Counted from the first letter of the stretch, positions 1 through 14,700 are shown. The stretch: DNA of 64,000 nucleotides from Stagonosporopsis chrysanthemi (GCA_022560025.1 JAFISE010000031.1:1-64000); one strand, 5' to 3'. Notes: a model not told the origin generated them from the sequence alone. Program-made: numbers and translations.

Positions 1-96
1 TTTCCTTTGTATATAATGACATCTCGTCTGATCTATAGTAAAGGTACTGATCAATCAATTCGATCACTGGAGTAGAGTCCCACAAGCTCGATAACA
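1..96 (+). repeat. 3' tail of an LTR, weakly mutated copy
   Basis: This stretch aligns without gaps to 3274-3369. The two differ at 18 positions, and at every one this copy has G or C where the other has A or T. Similarity stops immediately after ...AACA here and ...AATA there, as expected for the terminal CA of an LTR. It is probably the end of the 3' LTR of a Gypsy element lying mostly upstream of the window. The rest of that LTR is not visible. Confidence 0.7.
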
Positions 97-1480
97 GTTT
101 AATAAAGACAGCTATTTTTTTAAGTATAAGGCAAAGATTTATATATATAGAGATCTCTAAGCAAAGAAATTAATTAACTTAACCTATACTATTACACTTG
201 CTATGTGCTTATTTTATACTATAATAGCAATTGCTATATACTTTAGCCTAGAGCTCTATTAGTATAATATTTCTAGTGCGCTTTTATACATAAGCTATAT
301 AGGCTAACTTAGTATACTCTATAAGCTACCTAATAGGTTTACTAAATATAGAAAGTGTATAAAGCTCTTGCAGGCACTGTATAAGCTATGTAATTCTCTA
401 CTTCTATAGTACTAGAAGCTTCTAGCTACTCTCTAGAAGCTTAGTATAATAGTATTAAAAAAAAGCTATGCTTATTCTTTAACCTAGAACGCTGTATAGT
501 ACTACTATTCTATATAGACAATATTCTACTTGCTTTCTATAAAGACAATAAAGCTATAGCTATAAAGCTTATAAGCTTGTTATAAGCAAAATATTATATA
601 AAAGACTATAATAATACAGAATAACTCTTAGAGATTAAAATAATCTATAATAAAGCTGCTAGTACTATAATACTAGCGCATAAATCCTATATTAACAAGG
701 TAGCAACTAAGTTTAGTATTGCTAAAAACAGACATTTTTTAATCGTCTTATTTCTAATTAAGGAGCTTGCTAAACACACTAGAAAAGCTTTAAAATAAGA
801 GATTAAGGCTTACTAAGAGCGTGTTAGAAGTATACTATACATAGTAATAATAATCTGCCTAGATATAGCCTATGCTGCCTCTTAGCTATTATACTACCTT
901 ATTAACTTAGGAGAAGCTTACTTTAAGGCAGCTAATTAAGTAATTAGCTACTAATAGTAAACTAAGCACTTAAGTATAAGGTATAAAGCTTATAAAAGTA
1001 GCTAGCTACTTATTTATTAAGATACCTTATTTGCTAATAATAATAAGACTTAATATTTATCTTAAGGCTATATTATATAGCTCTTAAAAAGTTTAATTAT
1101 ATAAAAAGCAGCCTACTAAGCTATAGTAACTACCTTAACTACTAAGGTAGAGTTATTAGCTTTAGAGCAAGTAGCAAAGAAGAGCATTGCTCTTAAACGC
1201 TTTCTTACCAAGCTTTAGCTTAACCTAGAAGTAGCTTAAGAGATCTTCTATAACAATTAGCAAAAAACAAAGCTAGTTACAGAAGAGAATAAGTAACTTA
1301 CTACTTAGCTGTACTATATAAATATACAAAATATATAGCTTAAATAAGAGTATACTAAAAGTAGCTTTAAAATTTGTTATTTAAAATAAGTAAAATACCT
1401 ACTAATAAGCTTATAAAGCTGCTCTTTAGGCAGTTATATAAGTGTTTTGTTAGTAACTTTAATTTACACAATGTATTATA
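97..1480 (+). mobile_element. RIP-degraded Ty1/Copia pol remnant (end of RT, RNase H)
   Basis: Conceptual translation with stops ignored reads as the 3' half of a Copia polyprotein. The reverse transcriptase active-site box is at 511-522 and reads YIDN instead of Y-x-D-D, the last Asp having become Asn through a G-to-A change. The pre-RNase H block resembling RPDIAYA is near 859-876, and the RNase H block resembling ELLALEQVAKKSIALKRF is at about 1150-1200. Gln and Trp codons are repeatedly TAA or TAG, which is typical of RIP. The 5' half of pol is absent, so this is an inactive fragment, apparently cut by the element that left the LTR tail at 1-96. Confidence 0.8.
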
Positions 1481-3125
1481 AGAAAAGAGTAAGTTAATAA
1501 GTAAAGAGAAGATTACTTAATTATATAAAGAGGACAAACCTCTCTCTTAGAGCAAAGCTTAATAAATAGTAAGCAGCTTACTAGAGATTTAGCAACCTAC
1601 TAGCTACAGGCTGTGTCTTCTTATAGTAGCTCTTATAAGTACGCCTAGTAGTAGCAGTAAGCTTACTACTAGAGCCTTTATTAGACCTAACTAGAATAAC
1701 TACTAGTAGTAGCTATCTCTAATTAAGTTCTTTAGGACTTTAATAGCGCTATACAGCTTAGTAATACACTAGAAGCTTATTAGCTATATATTTACAAAGC
1801 AATATAGGAAAGTATATACTAAAGTAGTTATACTACTATTAGCTAGCAGCTTGTTTATAAGCTTTATTCTTAGAAGCTTAAGAATATTATAACTATAAGT
1901 AATTAGTCTTAAGTTTACAAGCTCTAAACAGTATAGTATAACTTATAAAAGTATATAGAAGTAACTCTGTATATAGTAAGTGTACTACTTAGCTTAAAGA
2001 CTAATGCTAACAGTGTTACAGCATAGAGCTGCTCTGCTACTAGTAAGCAGCGTGTTAATACACAGCTTATACAGAATAACTTACAAGGCCCTTAGTGTGT
2101 AGCAGCGCAGTAGTAACAGAGGCAGAGCAGGTAAAGGTACTATAGCAGGCACAAAGTAAGCAGAGAAAAAAAAAAGCAGTATAAAAAGCGCTTAGAAGCT
2201 CTTTAAGCCTCTAGAGCTAGCAGACAATATATATATGCAATTATTCTAACTCTAAAGAGCTAGAGGCAAGACAGAGTAGTAGCGCCTAGGTGTATAAGCT
2301 TTAGCTATAACAAAGGTAGTAGTGTAAGCAGTAGCAGCATAAGCAGTAGTATAGGTAGTAGTAGTAAGCATAGTATATATAGTATAAGCAGCTTTAGATT
2401 ACTTTTTTTATTTATAATTAGCTAAGAAGTTTAAAAAAAAAGGCTAAGAGATACTTAGAAGCTTAATTAGATACTGCCTAAATACCTAAGCTAACTAAAC
2501 TAATACCTATTAAGCTAAAAATAAACAACTTAGATAAAGCTAAAAATAGATAAAAGACTGTTTAGAAGCTAGTAGAGCTTCTAATAGGTTAATAAAAAGC
2601 GCAAAATAGCAAGAAAAGTGCGCCTACAGCTATAGTAGTCAACTAAACTAAGAAAGGTTAAAATTAAGCAAGAAGCTTAATTATATACTAGCTAGACTTA
2701 GCAAAGTAAGGTTTACTCTTACTTACTTACACTACTACACTTTGCAAAGCTATAATAAAACAAAGTAGCTTTACTTTACTTTTAATAGAATAGAAGAAAT
2801 AGTAACAATATAATAAGCTTATAGAAGTATAATTAAAAGCTCTCTAGAATAAAGCAATTAAGCTGCTTATTACCTGCCTGTATATACAGATAGGCTTAAA
2901 AGTACGTAAATATATAACTCTTAGTTATATTAAATACAAACAAGCTACTAGCTAGTTGCTTATATATATATTAGTTTAAATAACTTAGATTATTATATAA
3001 CAATTAGACTATTATATAATAGCTTTTCTATATAGAGCTAAGAAGTTTTTTTATTTACTAAATGTTTTTATAGTTATAGTAAGGCTATTTAGGTACTTAC
3101 ATATATAATAAGCACCTAAAGAGTG
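1481..3125. other. AT-rich transposon-derived DNA, no domain recognised
   Basis: The base composition and RIP-like stop density match the surrounding elements. A stretch near 2090-2350 is rich in CAG/CAA-like, Arg and Lys codons and could be the remains of a gag-like region, but I could not match it to a family. No open reading frame survives. Confidence 0.5.
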
Positions 3126-3369
3126 TGTTACAAGCTTAGCTAGTTAGCTTAAGCTTAATTAGATATCTTATCTATAAGGTGCTTGTTTGTTTAGCTTACT
3201 ACTAAGAAGCTCTAAGCTTCTTGCCTAAGTACTTACGTGCATAGCTTAGCTACAAATATATAACTACTAAATATTTCCTTTGTATATAATAATATTTTGT
3301 CTAATCTATAGTAAAGGTACTAATTAATTAATTTAATTACTAGAGTAGAGTCTTATAAGCTTAATAATA
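3126..3369 (+). repeat. Probable 5' LTR of the Gypsy element (RIP-mutated)
   Basis: The 3' end at 3369 is fixed by alignment of 3274-3369 with the tail at 1-96. The 5' end is a guess, placed at a TGTTAC near 3126, which would give an LTR of about 244 bp. It directly precedes the gag-like region of the Gypsy remnant. I did not find a matching 3' LTR downstream of the pol remnant. Confidence 0.5.
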
Positions 3370-6300
3370 GTATTTAAGTACTTAATCTAGGTTTTAAGTA
3401 GTAATAGTATAATTCTTTTTCTTAAATAGTAGAATATCTTACTACTTATAATATAGAAAGGAAGAATAACCTTACTATACTAATCTATACTGTTTTGCAA
3501 CCTCTAAGATTAATAAGAACCTACTAGTTAGACGCAAAACAGAGCTCTGTTACAACAAGTTAACAAGATTACTTCTTTTCTAGCTAATCTACTTACTTTG
3601 CCTAGAGTACCTCTATACTCTGCTAACTTTCTAACCTACCTGCACCTATAAAAGATATAACTCTAGAAGCTTACTATAACTATAAAAAGCTAAGACACTT
3701 TACTAAGGATTATATAGTACTCTATATAAACAAAATTAAGGTAAAGTAGGAAGGTTTTATTAACACAGAAGAAGACTTTAACAAGATTAATATAATCTCT
3801 ATAGGAAACAGTCCTGCCTATAAAGATTACTCTATCTAGGCCTAAACTAATATAATCTATCTAACTTATTATTTTATTTGTTTAGCAGACCTTATTTTCT
3901 TACCTCTACTATTCTTTGCAACTAAGAGCTTAGTGTTTAACTCTGCTTCTTAGTTAACACTAGTGCCTAAAGATTTTTGTTTTTAAACTCTAATATTATA
4001 CATTCTATCTCTACTTTACTTTATAAACCTATTTAAAAGCTACTTTTCTTAGTTTATATAAAAAGTTTCTAAGATTAAATTACTTTCTCTATAACCTAGT
4101 ATATATAGTTGTACTTTATAGTTAATAGCTAAAAGGTATACAACTGCTTTTTTATTACTATAGACTTTAGATTACAAGATTGTATTATTAGAATTAAGTA
4201 GTTAAAGCGTTTTAAGCTATAACTTAATATAGATAGGTCTTAGTTAATATAGCCTACTAAATACTCTTGTTCTTACAATCTTGTACTGCCTCTACTAATA
4301 ATATTATAACAACCTCTGTAGGAAGGCAAAGCTTAGTAGAATATATAGCAACAAGATACTCTATAAGAACAAGAAGAATATTAGCAATAATACAGCCTTA
4401 GTGCTACTGTTTAATATATAAGAAGTATATTAAGGTTGCCTAAGTTTTGTTTATAACCTCTACTACTACCTAACTAGGCAGTAAACTTTCTTGTAACTGC
4501 TTTAACAAAGGTTACTACTACTACTATACTCTTAGCTAATAATTTCTACTTTTTAATAAAGAAACTGTAGAACAAGTTCTTTATAACTAATTTATATAAG
4601 ATTAATTATATTATAAAAAAGAAGTGTTACTAAGAAAACTATAAAAATACTTTACTAATCTAAGAACACTTACTAGCCTAGTACTCTTAGTATACTAATA
4701 TATTTAGTAAGGCAAAAGCTAAAAGCCTTCTAGAACACTGCCTTTAAAACTACAAGATTATTTTTAAAGAACTCTTACTAAATTATTACTTTCTCTTGTA
4801 TAAATAGAACTTAGAAGAACTTAAAGGTACTTAGAAGTTTATACAAGAATAGCTATGCTATAGTTAGATTAAATATAGCTACAGCCTATTTATAATACTT
4901 ATACTATATGCACAAAAACTAAATAAAAGCCTGTATATCTATATAAACTATTACAAATTAAATAATTTAACTTAGAAAGATTTCTATCTAATACTTTGTA
5001 TAGACAAGCTACTTACTTAACTATCTAAGTTAAAGATATTTACTAAGTTTAATATCTAATTAGCTTTAAACTAAATCTGTATAGATTCTACCTTTAAAGA
5101 GTTTACTATATTCTAGACGCGTTATAGTATATACAAGTGCAAAGTCTTACTATTTAGTTTGTACAATAGCTCTGCTACGTACTAACACTATATAAACAAT
5201 ATTCTAATTAACTACTTAAATAACTTCTATATTGCTTACTTAGACAATATCTTTATCTACTCTAAAGACGCTTAGACTTACTAGATATATATTAAAAAGG
5301 TTCTAGGATATCTTTGCTCTGCAGGCCTGTAAGTTAATATTAAGAAAAGTAAATTCTGTATAACTTGTACTTAGTACCTTAGGTATATACTTACAAACAA
5401 AGGTATTAAAGTTAATCTTAAGAAAGTATAGGTTTTAATAGATTAAAAGCTACTAATAACTATTATAAGTGTAAAATTATTCTTAGGCTTTACTAGTTTC
5501 TATTGTTAATTTGTCCCTAAATTTTTTAAAGTAGCTAAACTTCTAATTACACTGTATAGCTTAGTAAATACCTCTATATAGATACTAGATTGCTAAGATA
5601 GCTTTAAAAGGCTTAGAGAGAGCTTACTAGCTATCTTAATACTGTGCTACTTTAACTTAGACTATAAAACTAAGCTAAAGACAGACATATCTAATAGAGT
5701 AGTTATAGGAGTTATATCTTAGAAACATCCTAATAGACACTAGTATCTTATAGCATTGTATAGCTAATTACTATCTAGCTTAGAATTAAACTAGGAGATC
5801 TAAAATAAAGAACTCTTTGCTATTTTCTAAGTATTTAACAAATAGTAAGTAAAACTAATGTCTATACTAAGTTATATTTGTGTCTACTTTAACTACTATT
5901 CTCTAGAATATTTTATAACTACTAAAGTCTTAAATACTTAACAAGCTAAGTAGACAAAGGTACTGCTCTATTTAACTTCTAAATTAAGTACACTTTAAAA
6001 AATAATAATAAAAAGGCTAATATTCTTAGTTAAAGAAAGTAAAACTTAGCTAATCTTAAGTTAGCTTAGAAAGATAATTACCTCTAAGTAATATTAGGTC
6101 TCTAACAACTTTACAACTATATTAACTCTAACCTTGCCTAAGTCTATCTTTTATATTCTTTAGTATATACTATCTACACCTTGTAGCTAGAGATATAGTT
6201 AGACTCTTTAGAACTAATTAAAGCTGTGCTGTAACACAATTGCTAGGCCTTTAAGAAAGAGTAAAAATCTTTAGCTTCTAGTTATTAGATCTATAACAGC

Positions 6301-7640
6301 TTACTCTTATATTAAGATTAGTTGTACGTAGCTTTAGACTTCTTTTTATACATATGCTTTATCTAAGAAGCTTACAACTAAGTATCTACTACTTACTTAA
6401 GTGTAAAGAAAACCTTTTAGCTACTGTTCTAATAGTATTACTAGTAAGGTATAGAGGCAAGCTGTAAACAATATATATAAAACTATATTCTCTGTTACTA
6501 TAGTTATCTAAAATAAACCTAACTTTATAAGTACTTTTATTTACTACCTATCTCTAATTAGCTTATACAGCACCTATATATAGATTTTAATAACTTTCTA
6601 AAAGACAAAGCTAGATATATTTAGATACTTATTATTATTAATTGTTTAATAAGACAAGCAATTACTATCTTGTGCTACAAGACAATAACTATATAAGAGA
6701 TAGCCTCTTTGTTTATCTAATAGGTTTATTACTTTAGCAATATCTTAAAGTTAATAGTATCTAATTATAGACTATAGTTTGTGTCTTGTTTCTAGTTTAA
6801 GTTTTATTAGATTATTAGTGTTAAAGTTAAGCTTTCTACTACCTACTATAAAGAAACTAAGAGCTAAACAGAGATTATAAACAAGTATATTTACTAAAGG
6901 CTACAACTATTTATAATATACTACTAAGATTACTAGTTTAAACTACTACTGCTTATTAACTATATATAGCTTACTTTACTTTATTCTAGTATTAGAATAA
7001 CTTTCTATTAGGTATTGTTTAGAAGTAAACTAGGACAGAGCTAGTAATAGAATAGATCTAATATAGTTGTAACCCCTTGCAATAACCTAAACTACTAAGA
7101 AGTGCTTACTTTAGCAACCTATATACACTAAGCTTAGAAGGTAGTAAAAGAAAATATAGAAAAGGCACAGTTATAGATAAAAGTTATAAAAAATAAGCAT
7201 TGTAGTCTAGTTAAGTAGGTAGTAAGCAATAAAGTATACTTGTTAACTAAGAACTTAGCTATAGATTAACCTAGCTAAAAGCTATCTAACCTATAGAAAG
7301 GTCTATTCTAGGTTTTTAAGCAAGTTAGTTATTTATAGTGTTTAAAACTTTCTTCTAGTTTACAAATTTATAATATCTTTGCTCTAGATATACTCTGCAA
7401 AGACCTAGTAGACTCTTTGCCTAAATAAGAAGCTTTAAAACCTTTAAGTGTCTTAATCTAAAGAGTTAAGTAATAAAAAGTGTATAAGATACTACTAGTG
7501 TAAGCAAACTCTTTTAACAACGTTTAAAGTACTATATAAGCTAAGTAGAACACAACTTTAACTCTACTTAGTACCTAGCAGAAAACTTTAAAAATACTCT
7601 TTGTAAGCTAAGAGTATTTTATAATAAGTATCTATAATTA
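3370..7640 (+). mobile_element. RIP-degraded Ty3/Gypsy retrotransposon (gag-pol)
   Basis: Ignoring stops, the + strand gives the Gypsy order. A gag zinc knuckle lies at 3675-3713, with its Cys codons turned to TAT (Tyr) while the His is kept. The reverse transcriptase box at 5237-5248 reads YLDN instead of YLDD and is followed by IYS. An RNase H region resembling KTD-S and ELN-EI-KELFAI lies at about 5670-5830. An integrase region (SNYRLQFVS-like, then KLSTTYY and TE-IN-YI) lies at about 6760-7030. Dozens of in-frame TAG and TAA codons stand where Gln and Trp are expected. It is inactive, and its 3' boundary is uncertain. Confidence 0.85.
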
Positions 7641-8729
7641 CTAAGTCTTTTAAAGTACTTACAAAATTAGATTAAATCTTAAGAAGAAAACAGCTAGTAA
7701 TAGTTTAAGTAAGCATGTTATAAAATTAAAAGACAAAGAAAATCTAGACTACTTTAAACTCTTACTTACTTAACTAAGTAATAAAAGAAAACGTCTACTC
7801 TACTAAATATATAGTAATTAAGCTAAAGCCTTACTAATATTACTTATCTCCTTCTTAGCATCTACTATAAGAGTATTTAAAGGAAGCTAAGCTTTTCTAG
7901 GCATAGTTTTCTTAGGACCTTTGCTTTAAGTGCTCTGCTAAAGAGCTTTAGGTACTAGTAGAGATACTACTACCTGCCTTAGCTCTTTTGCCTTATCTTG
8001 TAGCAACTTTACCTGCTTTATAAAGTCTAAGATTACCTCTACTAAGGCCTAGTTAGACACAGGCTACATGTAGTACTAGTAAAGCAATATATTAGTAGTA
8101 AACACTTCTTTAAACTGCGTAGTTGCTACCTATATAACACTTGCTAAGGCATAAGCAGAGTAATAAAGGCTACTCTAAGCAGCCTTACAAACAGTAGCTG
8201 CAGCTACTGCTTCTATCTTTCTTAACTTTTTACTTTTCTCTGCTATAGCTTTTTTTTATACAACAAGGTTGCTATAAAAAGTATTATACTTAGCTTTAAT
8301 ATAAATTAGTACCTATGTAAGTTAGTAATAGTAAATAAAAAAGTAAAAATAGTAATTAAACTAGATAACACTTCTTATTCTAAAGTGTGTAATAAGTATA
8401 CTTTATTAATAACACTTTACTAATAGTATATACTACTGTGTTCTTCTATACAAAGGCTTAAATTAAACAAAAGCAAATAACTTAATAGGCTACTATAAGA
8501 ACACTAGAAAAGACAGGTATTAGTATAGTAACTAAAAAACAAGCTTAATAACAGTTAGTAGTAATTAGATAAAGTTGTTTAAAGTACTTATAGTAAGAAT
8601 TAGTATCTGTTAAAGAATAGAAATAGTTAGAGTATATATTATTTACTTAAGAAGTATGCTGTAAGCAATTTAACTTAATTAAGAAGTAGATTAAACGCGT
8701 TTTTACAGTTACTACAACTTTAGTAAAAG
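7641..8729. other. AT-rich flank between the Gypsy and hAT elements
   Basis: There is no surviving reading frame. The composition is the same as in the flanking elements. It may include the end of the Gypsy element, but no second LTR copy was recognised. The stretch at 7860-8280 is somewhat richer in GC and may be a less mutated fragment of unknown origin. Confidence 0.4.
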
Positions 8730-8747
8730 TAGGCTAGCAAATAGGTA
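8730..8747 (+). repeat. Left terminal inverted repeat of the hAT element
   Basis: TAGGCTAGCAAATAGGTA is identical to the reverse complement of 14736-14753. It is followed at 8747-8880 by repeated GGGGTTAGGT-like motifs that are GC-richer than the rest of the island. These are probably subterminal transposase-binding repeats, which hAT elements commonly have. Confidence 0.85.
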
Positions 8748-11700
8748 GGGGTTAGGTAGGGGTCAGAGTAGCACGTAACAGTACCTAACTCCTACTTAAC
8801 CCCTACCTGCGCTAAGTTAATACTAAGTAGGTAGAGGTTAGGTTGTCTCTACTTAGAGTAGAGGTTAGGTTAGGGTTGCTAAAAAAATATACTAAAAATT
8901 AGCTTTGCTAACTTTAACTATATATAGAAAAGATTTGTAGGATTCTAAATCTATTATTTTTTAAGAAAATAACTCTATTAGATATTAGAATTATAGAAAA
9001 TTATTATTACAGCAAATTATTACATTATATAATTATTAGTTTAGAAAGAGTTTGCAATTACTCTCTATAGACATACTTAGGGAATTAGAGTTAGAATATA
9101 AATATATACACTAATTAGCTAAACAACATTTTACTACTGCTAAAAGTACTCAGCTTATTGTAGTATTAAAGAGCTAGCTTAGAATCTTTTTGCTAAATAA
9201 TAACCTTCTTTGCATATATAGTGTTTAGGTTAAAATCTAATAATATTAGCACTTACATTAAATTGTATTTGTAAATATATATACTTTTAAAATATCCTAC
9301 TAAGAAAGCCTTACTTGCTTTTTAAATAGCCTTAATTGCAGAGCATTAGAAACAAGCGTTGCTTATTACCTAGATATACTGTATAATTTTGCAAACAAGG
9401 CACACAAATAGCAGCTTACAGAAGAAAAGTTTACTACTTTTTTAGTAGCAATAGATTTTATAGAGAGTAATAGCTACAGAGAATTAGAACAGTTTTATAA
9501 TAATAGCCTATAATAACCTACTACTAGGCTTGTAGCGCTAAGGCTTGTAAGCAAGTTTAGCAGATAGAAGCAATTTGCAAGCAGCTTTTGTAGTAAAAGG
9601 CTTAGCTTTTAGCTTTTAAGTAACAGCCTATACACTAGCCTTGTTCTTAATATTCTTAAACTTTAGTAGCATAGTAGTAGTTATGCAGGGCAATAGATAG
9701 GTTGTAAGTAGTAGGTAGATAGTAGATACAGGTAGACAAACAGATATTTTGTAAATATCCTACAGTTATAGTAAGTTTATTAGGCCTTACAGCTCTGCAG
9801 CTTAGTGCACAGCTATACCTATAATAATTAACTGTAATAATTATTTCTACATACGCAACTAACTAAGTACTTTTAAATAAGCCTATTTTAAGATAGATCT
9901 AACTTTAATTAGGTAAGTTCTCTAAATATACAGCTAGAGTTAATAATTATTAGATAGTAAAGCAGGTAAGGCGCAGCCTAGCTTAGAAAATCTGCAAGTA
10001 GGGATAGCTTTGCAGCTAACTTGCTAGCTATTACTGTAATAGATAACTATAATAAATTACTACATTATTAAACACAAGACGTGCTTTTTAATAATACTAT
10101 TTTCTAGTTAATCTAATATTTTGCAGCGTAGATATACAAACTATAAGCGTAAAAGTCTTGCAATTTAGGCGCGTTTTTATTTGCCTGTAGTACACAGGCT
10201 ACCTAGCTTAAAAAAACAAAGCTGCAAACTAGTAACTAGTTAGTAACCTAACTACAACAACTACTATACTTGCACATAATTTTGCGCACTATTATTGTAG
10301 CTATAGACTCTATAGAAAACGTCTAACAGCCTTATATTAAGCAGGAAGATAAGCCTAAGCTGCTTGCTTTTGCTAGTAGTTTATATATTCTAGATTGCTT
10401 TAAACTAGAAGAATAGAACAGTCTTATTAACGTAATTATTATAGCTACTTATTACATTGCTAAAGCTAATTGTAATAGGGCTTTGCAACTTAGGAGGCTA
10501 AGGTTTGCTACATTCTTAATTAGCGCAGCTAAGGTAGATCTAAGAAAGGCTACTTTACTAATTTAATATTCTCTTTTAAGGGCTAGCTTAGCAATTCTAC
10601 CTGCGCAATCTAGCAGAGAACTAAAGCTTTACTTTGCAATAAAGAAGAGGCAGCTATTAGCAAGGCCTACAATGCTAACTGCGCAGTAAAATATTAGCTT
10701 CTTAAAAAACTAAAGACAGTAGCAACTTATATAGCTAGCACTACTAAATAAAAGACTAAGATCTAGTAACAAGCTAAGGAAGATCTTAACTAGACCTACT
10801 ACAATGTCTGCAAGAGCAGTTAGTTATTACGTCCTATTATTACATCTTTATTCTAACTAAATATAGCAGAATAGCTTAAGAATAAGCTTAGTGCTGCCTA
10901 TAAAAAATAAGATACTATTAATTATAAGATTAATATGCGTAACTATTTAACATTTATCTCTAAGGTTAACACTGCTGTTAAGAAGAAAGAAGAGTTAGGT
11001 ACTAGCTAGGCAGCTAAACGCCTGTTTAGTGCTAGTAGTGCCTTTAAAATTATCTTCTAAAAAGAGTATTAGAAGGGTCTTAAGAAGCTAAAAACTAATA
11101 CCTTTAACTTTAATACTAAGAAAAAAGAGTAGGTTAAGTTTTGTAATAAGCTTTTGCTAAAGAGTCTAGCTGTGTGCCTAGATAATAAGTAGGAGTAAGT
11201 TATTACATCTAATTATTATATATATTTACTAATAGTACTAGGCAGCATAAGCCTAATAATTACCTAGCTAATCTAGGTAATAGCAGCCTTCTTCTAACTA
11301 CAGACAACCCTTATATTAAGGGTAATAATAGCAATAAGTGCAAAGAAGAACTTAAAGATAATAGTATTAAGCTAGAGGCATACTTTGCAGCTATGCTAAA
11401 TAAGTATAAAACAGATAAGCAGTATTAGCAAGCTCTTATAAAGGAGGAGAAAACTAATTTTAAGAGTTTTAGCAATTTAAAGGACTTAGCTAGCAATAAA
11501 GAAGATAAGAGTAATAATAGCAATAATAACAAGTAGATACAAGCTGTCTAGTGCGCTAGCTCCTTAGTAGATTATTACAACTAATTAAAACAGCTTAGAC
11601 CTTAATAATTTCTCTTAAACTTTAATTATGCTTAACTTGTTATAGGAATAATATCTAGAGATTGTTAAAGTAAAGACGCTAGGAATATTAGACGTGTTAT

Positions 11701-14700
11701 CTATAGATTTTCTTTTAGCAATATTCTCTAAACCTGTCTACACTGTTTTTTTTTTCCTACTAAAATATTATATTGTAATTAATTATTATGTTTAATTATT
11801 ATAGCTATGCTCTTACCTCTAGCTAGCAACAGGGCTAATAGAGTATCTAGTATACTGCAAGATCTTAAGAGCCTTAAAATAATTGCACCTTAGACTATAA
11901 AAGGTAGAACCTAGCAATTAGTTTACTTGCTAAAGCAACTACAGCGTAGTCTCTAGAAAAGTAAGAAGAGCAAGGCAATACTAATTGTATAGGACAGATA
12001 GTAAAGTACTATAGCTTAGGCTAGAGATCTTGTTGCACTATATCTATAATAGGGTTCTGCCTCTTACACTAGATATGTCTAGACTTGATTTAGAGAGGCT
12101 GCCTACGCCTTTACTAGCTATCTGCATCTATATTGCCTTAACTATAAGTATATATTACAACACCTAACAGTAAAAAGCATTAGAACTAAGTATATGCTAA
12201 ATTACCTAAGGTTTTAAACCTGTTTGCAAATTAGAACGCCTTTATATAGCTAGCTATCTACTACGCTACAATAATAACAATCTTAGCAGGCTACTATTCT
12301 ATATCTAGCATACTTAATACTTGCTTTTAAAAAAGAAATTGTACAGCTTGTTATTAACAATAATTAGTTATTCTAAACAGTTAAGTAGCTATTATTTTAA
12401 CAGTTTATACGCTTTCTTTAGCCTAAGGCTGTGTTAACTAGCTGTTATAAATTTAGCACGTTATTTAAGTATTAATTTAAAGACGCTAAGGCAGCACAAC
12501 TCTAGGACCTTAGTAAATATACAAGGCTATCTATTGCACTTAATGCCTAGACTTCTAGTAATTACCTAAGCTTCCTAGCAATTAAAGAATACTATATTAA
12601 TAACAAGTAAAAGCTTTAAAAAGTGCTACTAGATTTTATCTCTATGTAAGAAAGGTATACTAGAACATCTATAGCTAAGAAAGTTATGTAAGTCTTTTAA
12701 AGTATAAGCACTATAAAAAGGTTACTTAGTATTATATATAATAATGCAAGTAATAATAGTACTTTATTACAGTTAGTTAAAGCTCTTCTAGCTAAAGAAA
12801 GTTATATATAGAGCTCTAGAGAAAATACTATCTCTTGCCTTGCGTACGTAATTAATCTTGTTGTTTAGAATATTATATTCTATCTAAAGCTGTCAGCTTC
12901 TCTAGAAATAGAACAAAGAGAAATACTGTAATCTTGCTATGTTTAAAATATCTAAACAGATATATTAGTCTTTAATTCTTTGTACAAGGTAAACTTTCTT
13001 TTATTATAGATATTTATTACATACTTATAAAGACACAGCTGCAGGCTATTGTTATTACAATTAATCTATTGCCTTAACAATTTAAGAAGTTTTTAGCAAC
13101 CTAGCAGAACCTACTAGCAAGTAAACGCCTATTAGTTATTTAGGACGTAAAAACAAGGTAGAATTCTATATATAATATATATAAACGCGCAGTTAAGCTT
13201 TAGCTATATATTAACAAATAGCTTAAGCAAGAAATCTAGCTAAAAGGCACAAGTTTTAGGGCTAATTAAGATACTACTAAGGCAGATTTTAAAGACCTTA
13301 AGAAACTCTGCCTTAGAGTATCTAAGTAGCACTATCTCTAGGCAATTACACATATGCTAAAGAACTTTAAGGTAGTAATAAGCTATCTAAGTAAGAACTA
13401 TAAGCTTTATATTCTATATATTTAGCTTATATATAGACGCCTTTTTAATTTCTTAGAAGATATAACTAGCAAGCTTAGAGAAGATACTAACAGTGTTAAC
13501 AGTAACAAGTAGCTAGATATTGTTTAGGCTACAGCAGATAAAGGTTGTGCAAAGTTGTTAAAATACTATATAAGAATAAGTAGAGATTAAGGTTTTTTTT
13601 TTAATTGCGTAATAATTCTAGACCTTATACAAAAGCTAACTGCTTATAAAGTACTGTTATTACAGTTTATTATTACAGCTATATACTAACAAGATCTAAG
13701 ATAAGTTATAAGAAGTTTATTAGAAGCATACTTACTGTTAAGAATTTTTAGACTATCTAGACTGCTATAATAGTACTAAGACTAAGAGTAATAGCCTAGT
13801 CTCTAATACTATTTTAAGGTAATTGTTAGAGAGTAAATAGTTTTGTAAGCTAGCTACACTAATTTAATTATAGTTAGCAAGCTTTTTTGTATATAGTTAA
13901 AGTTTAACTTTTAATACAGATAAGAATATAGGCCTAACTAGATTTAAAAGAGAGTTCTATCTAAGTATACCTTGTGTTCTATTAGGCAATAGCTTTAATA
14001 TCTTAAAGTAGTAGAAGTTAAACAAAGCTTTTTATCCTTATCTTGCACAAGTTATAAAAGATATTCTAGCAGTACCTATCTTATAAGTAGGAGTAGAGCA
14101 AGTATTTAATACTACTAGAGACGTGCTTAGAGATTAAAGGCACAGACTTTTTACCTAAGCTATCTAAGAGATTATAATCCTAAAGGATTTAATATTCTTA
14201 GAGGCTATAGTAAAAGACAACACCTTACCTTATAATAAGGTAGATAATCTTCTTAAGTTGCCTACCTGCGTTAGGCTAGTAAGTAAGATTAGAATTAATA
14301 TTAAAAGCAAAATAGATAAAGATATTAAAGAGGTTAGCTTATTTACTTTCTTATAAAGAGAACAGCAGCTGTAGAAAAAAGTAAAGCCTATGCAATACAG
14401 AGAGTAGCTATTATTAATAACTATAATAACTAGTTATTTAACACGTAGAAAATTTAAACTAAAATTACTAAACTTAATAATAAAATTGTGCAACTATTCT
14501 AAATTAAGAAATAAAGTTAAGCTACTATACTATATTTATATTAGTATAGATATAACCCTGCTAGGTACCTTAAACTTAACCTTAACCTAGGTCTATACAA
14601 CCTAACTTCTACTTCTACCTATGCTAGAAGTACCCCTACCTAACCTTTACCTCTAGCCTGTGCAACTTCTACTCTACTACTACTCCTAGGTCTGTGCGAC

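Noticed and set aside
8748..8880. Telomere-like TTAGGG/GGGGTTAGG words
   Set aside because: They are irregular, lie next to a terminal inverted repeat and are mirrored at the other end of the hAT element, so they are subterminal transposon repeats and not a telomere.
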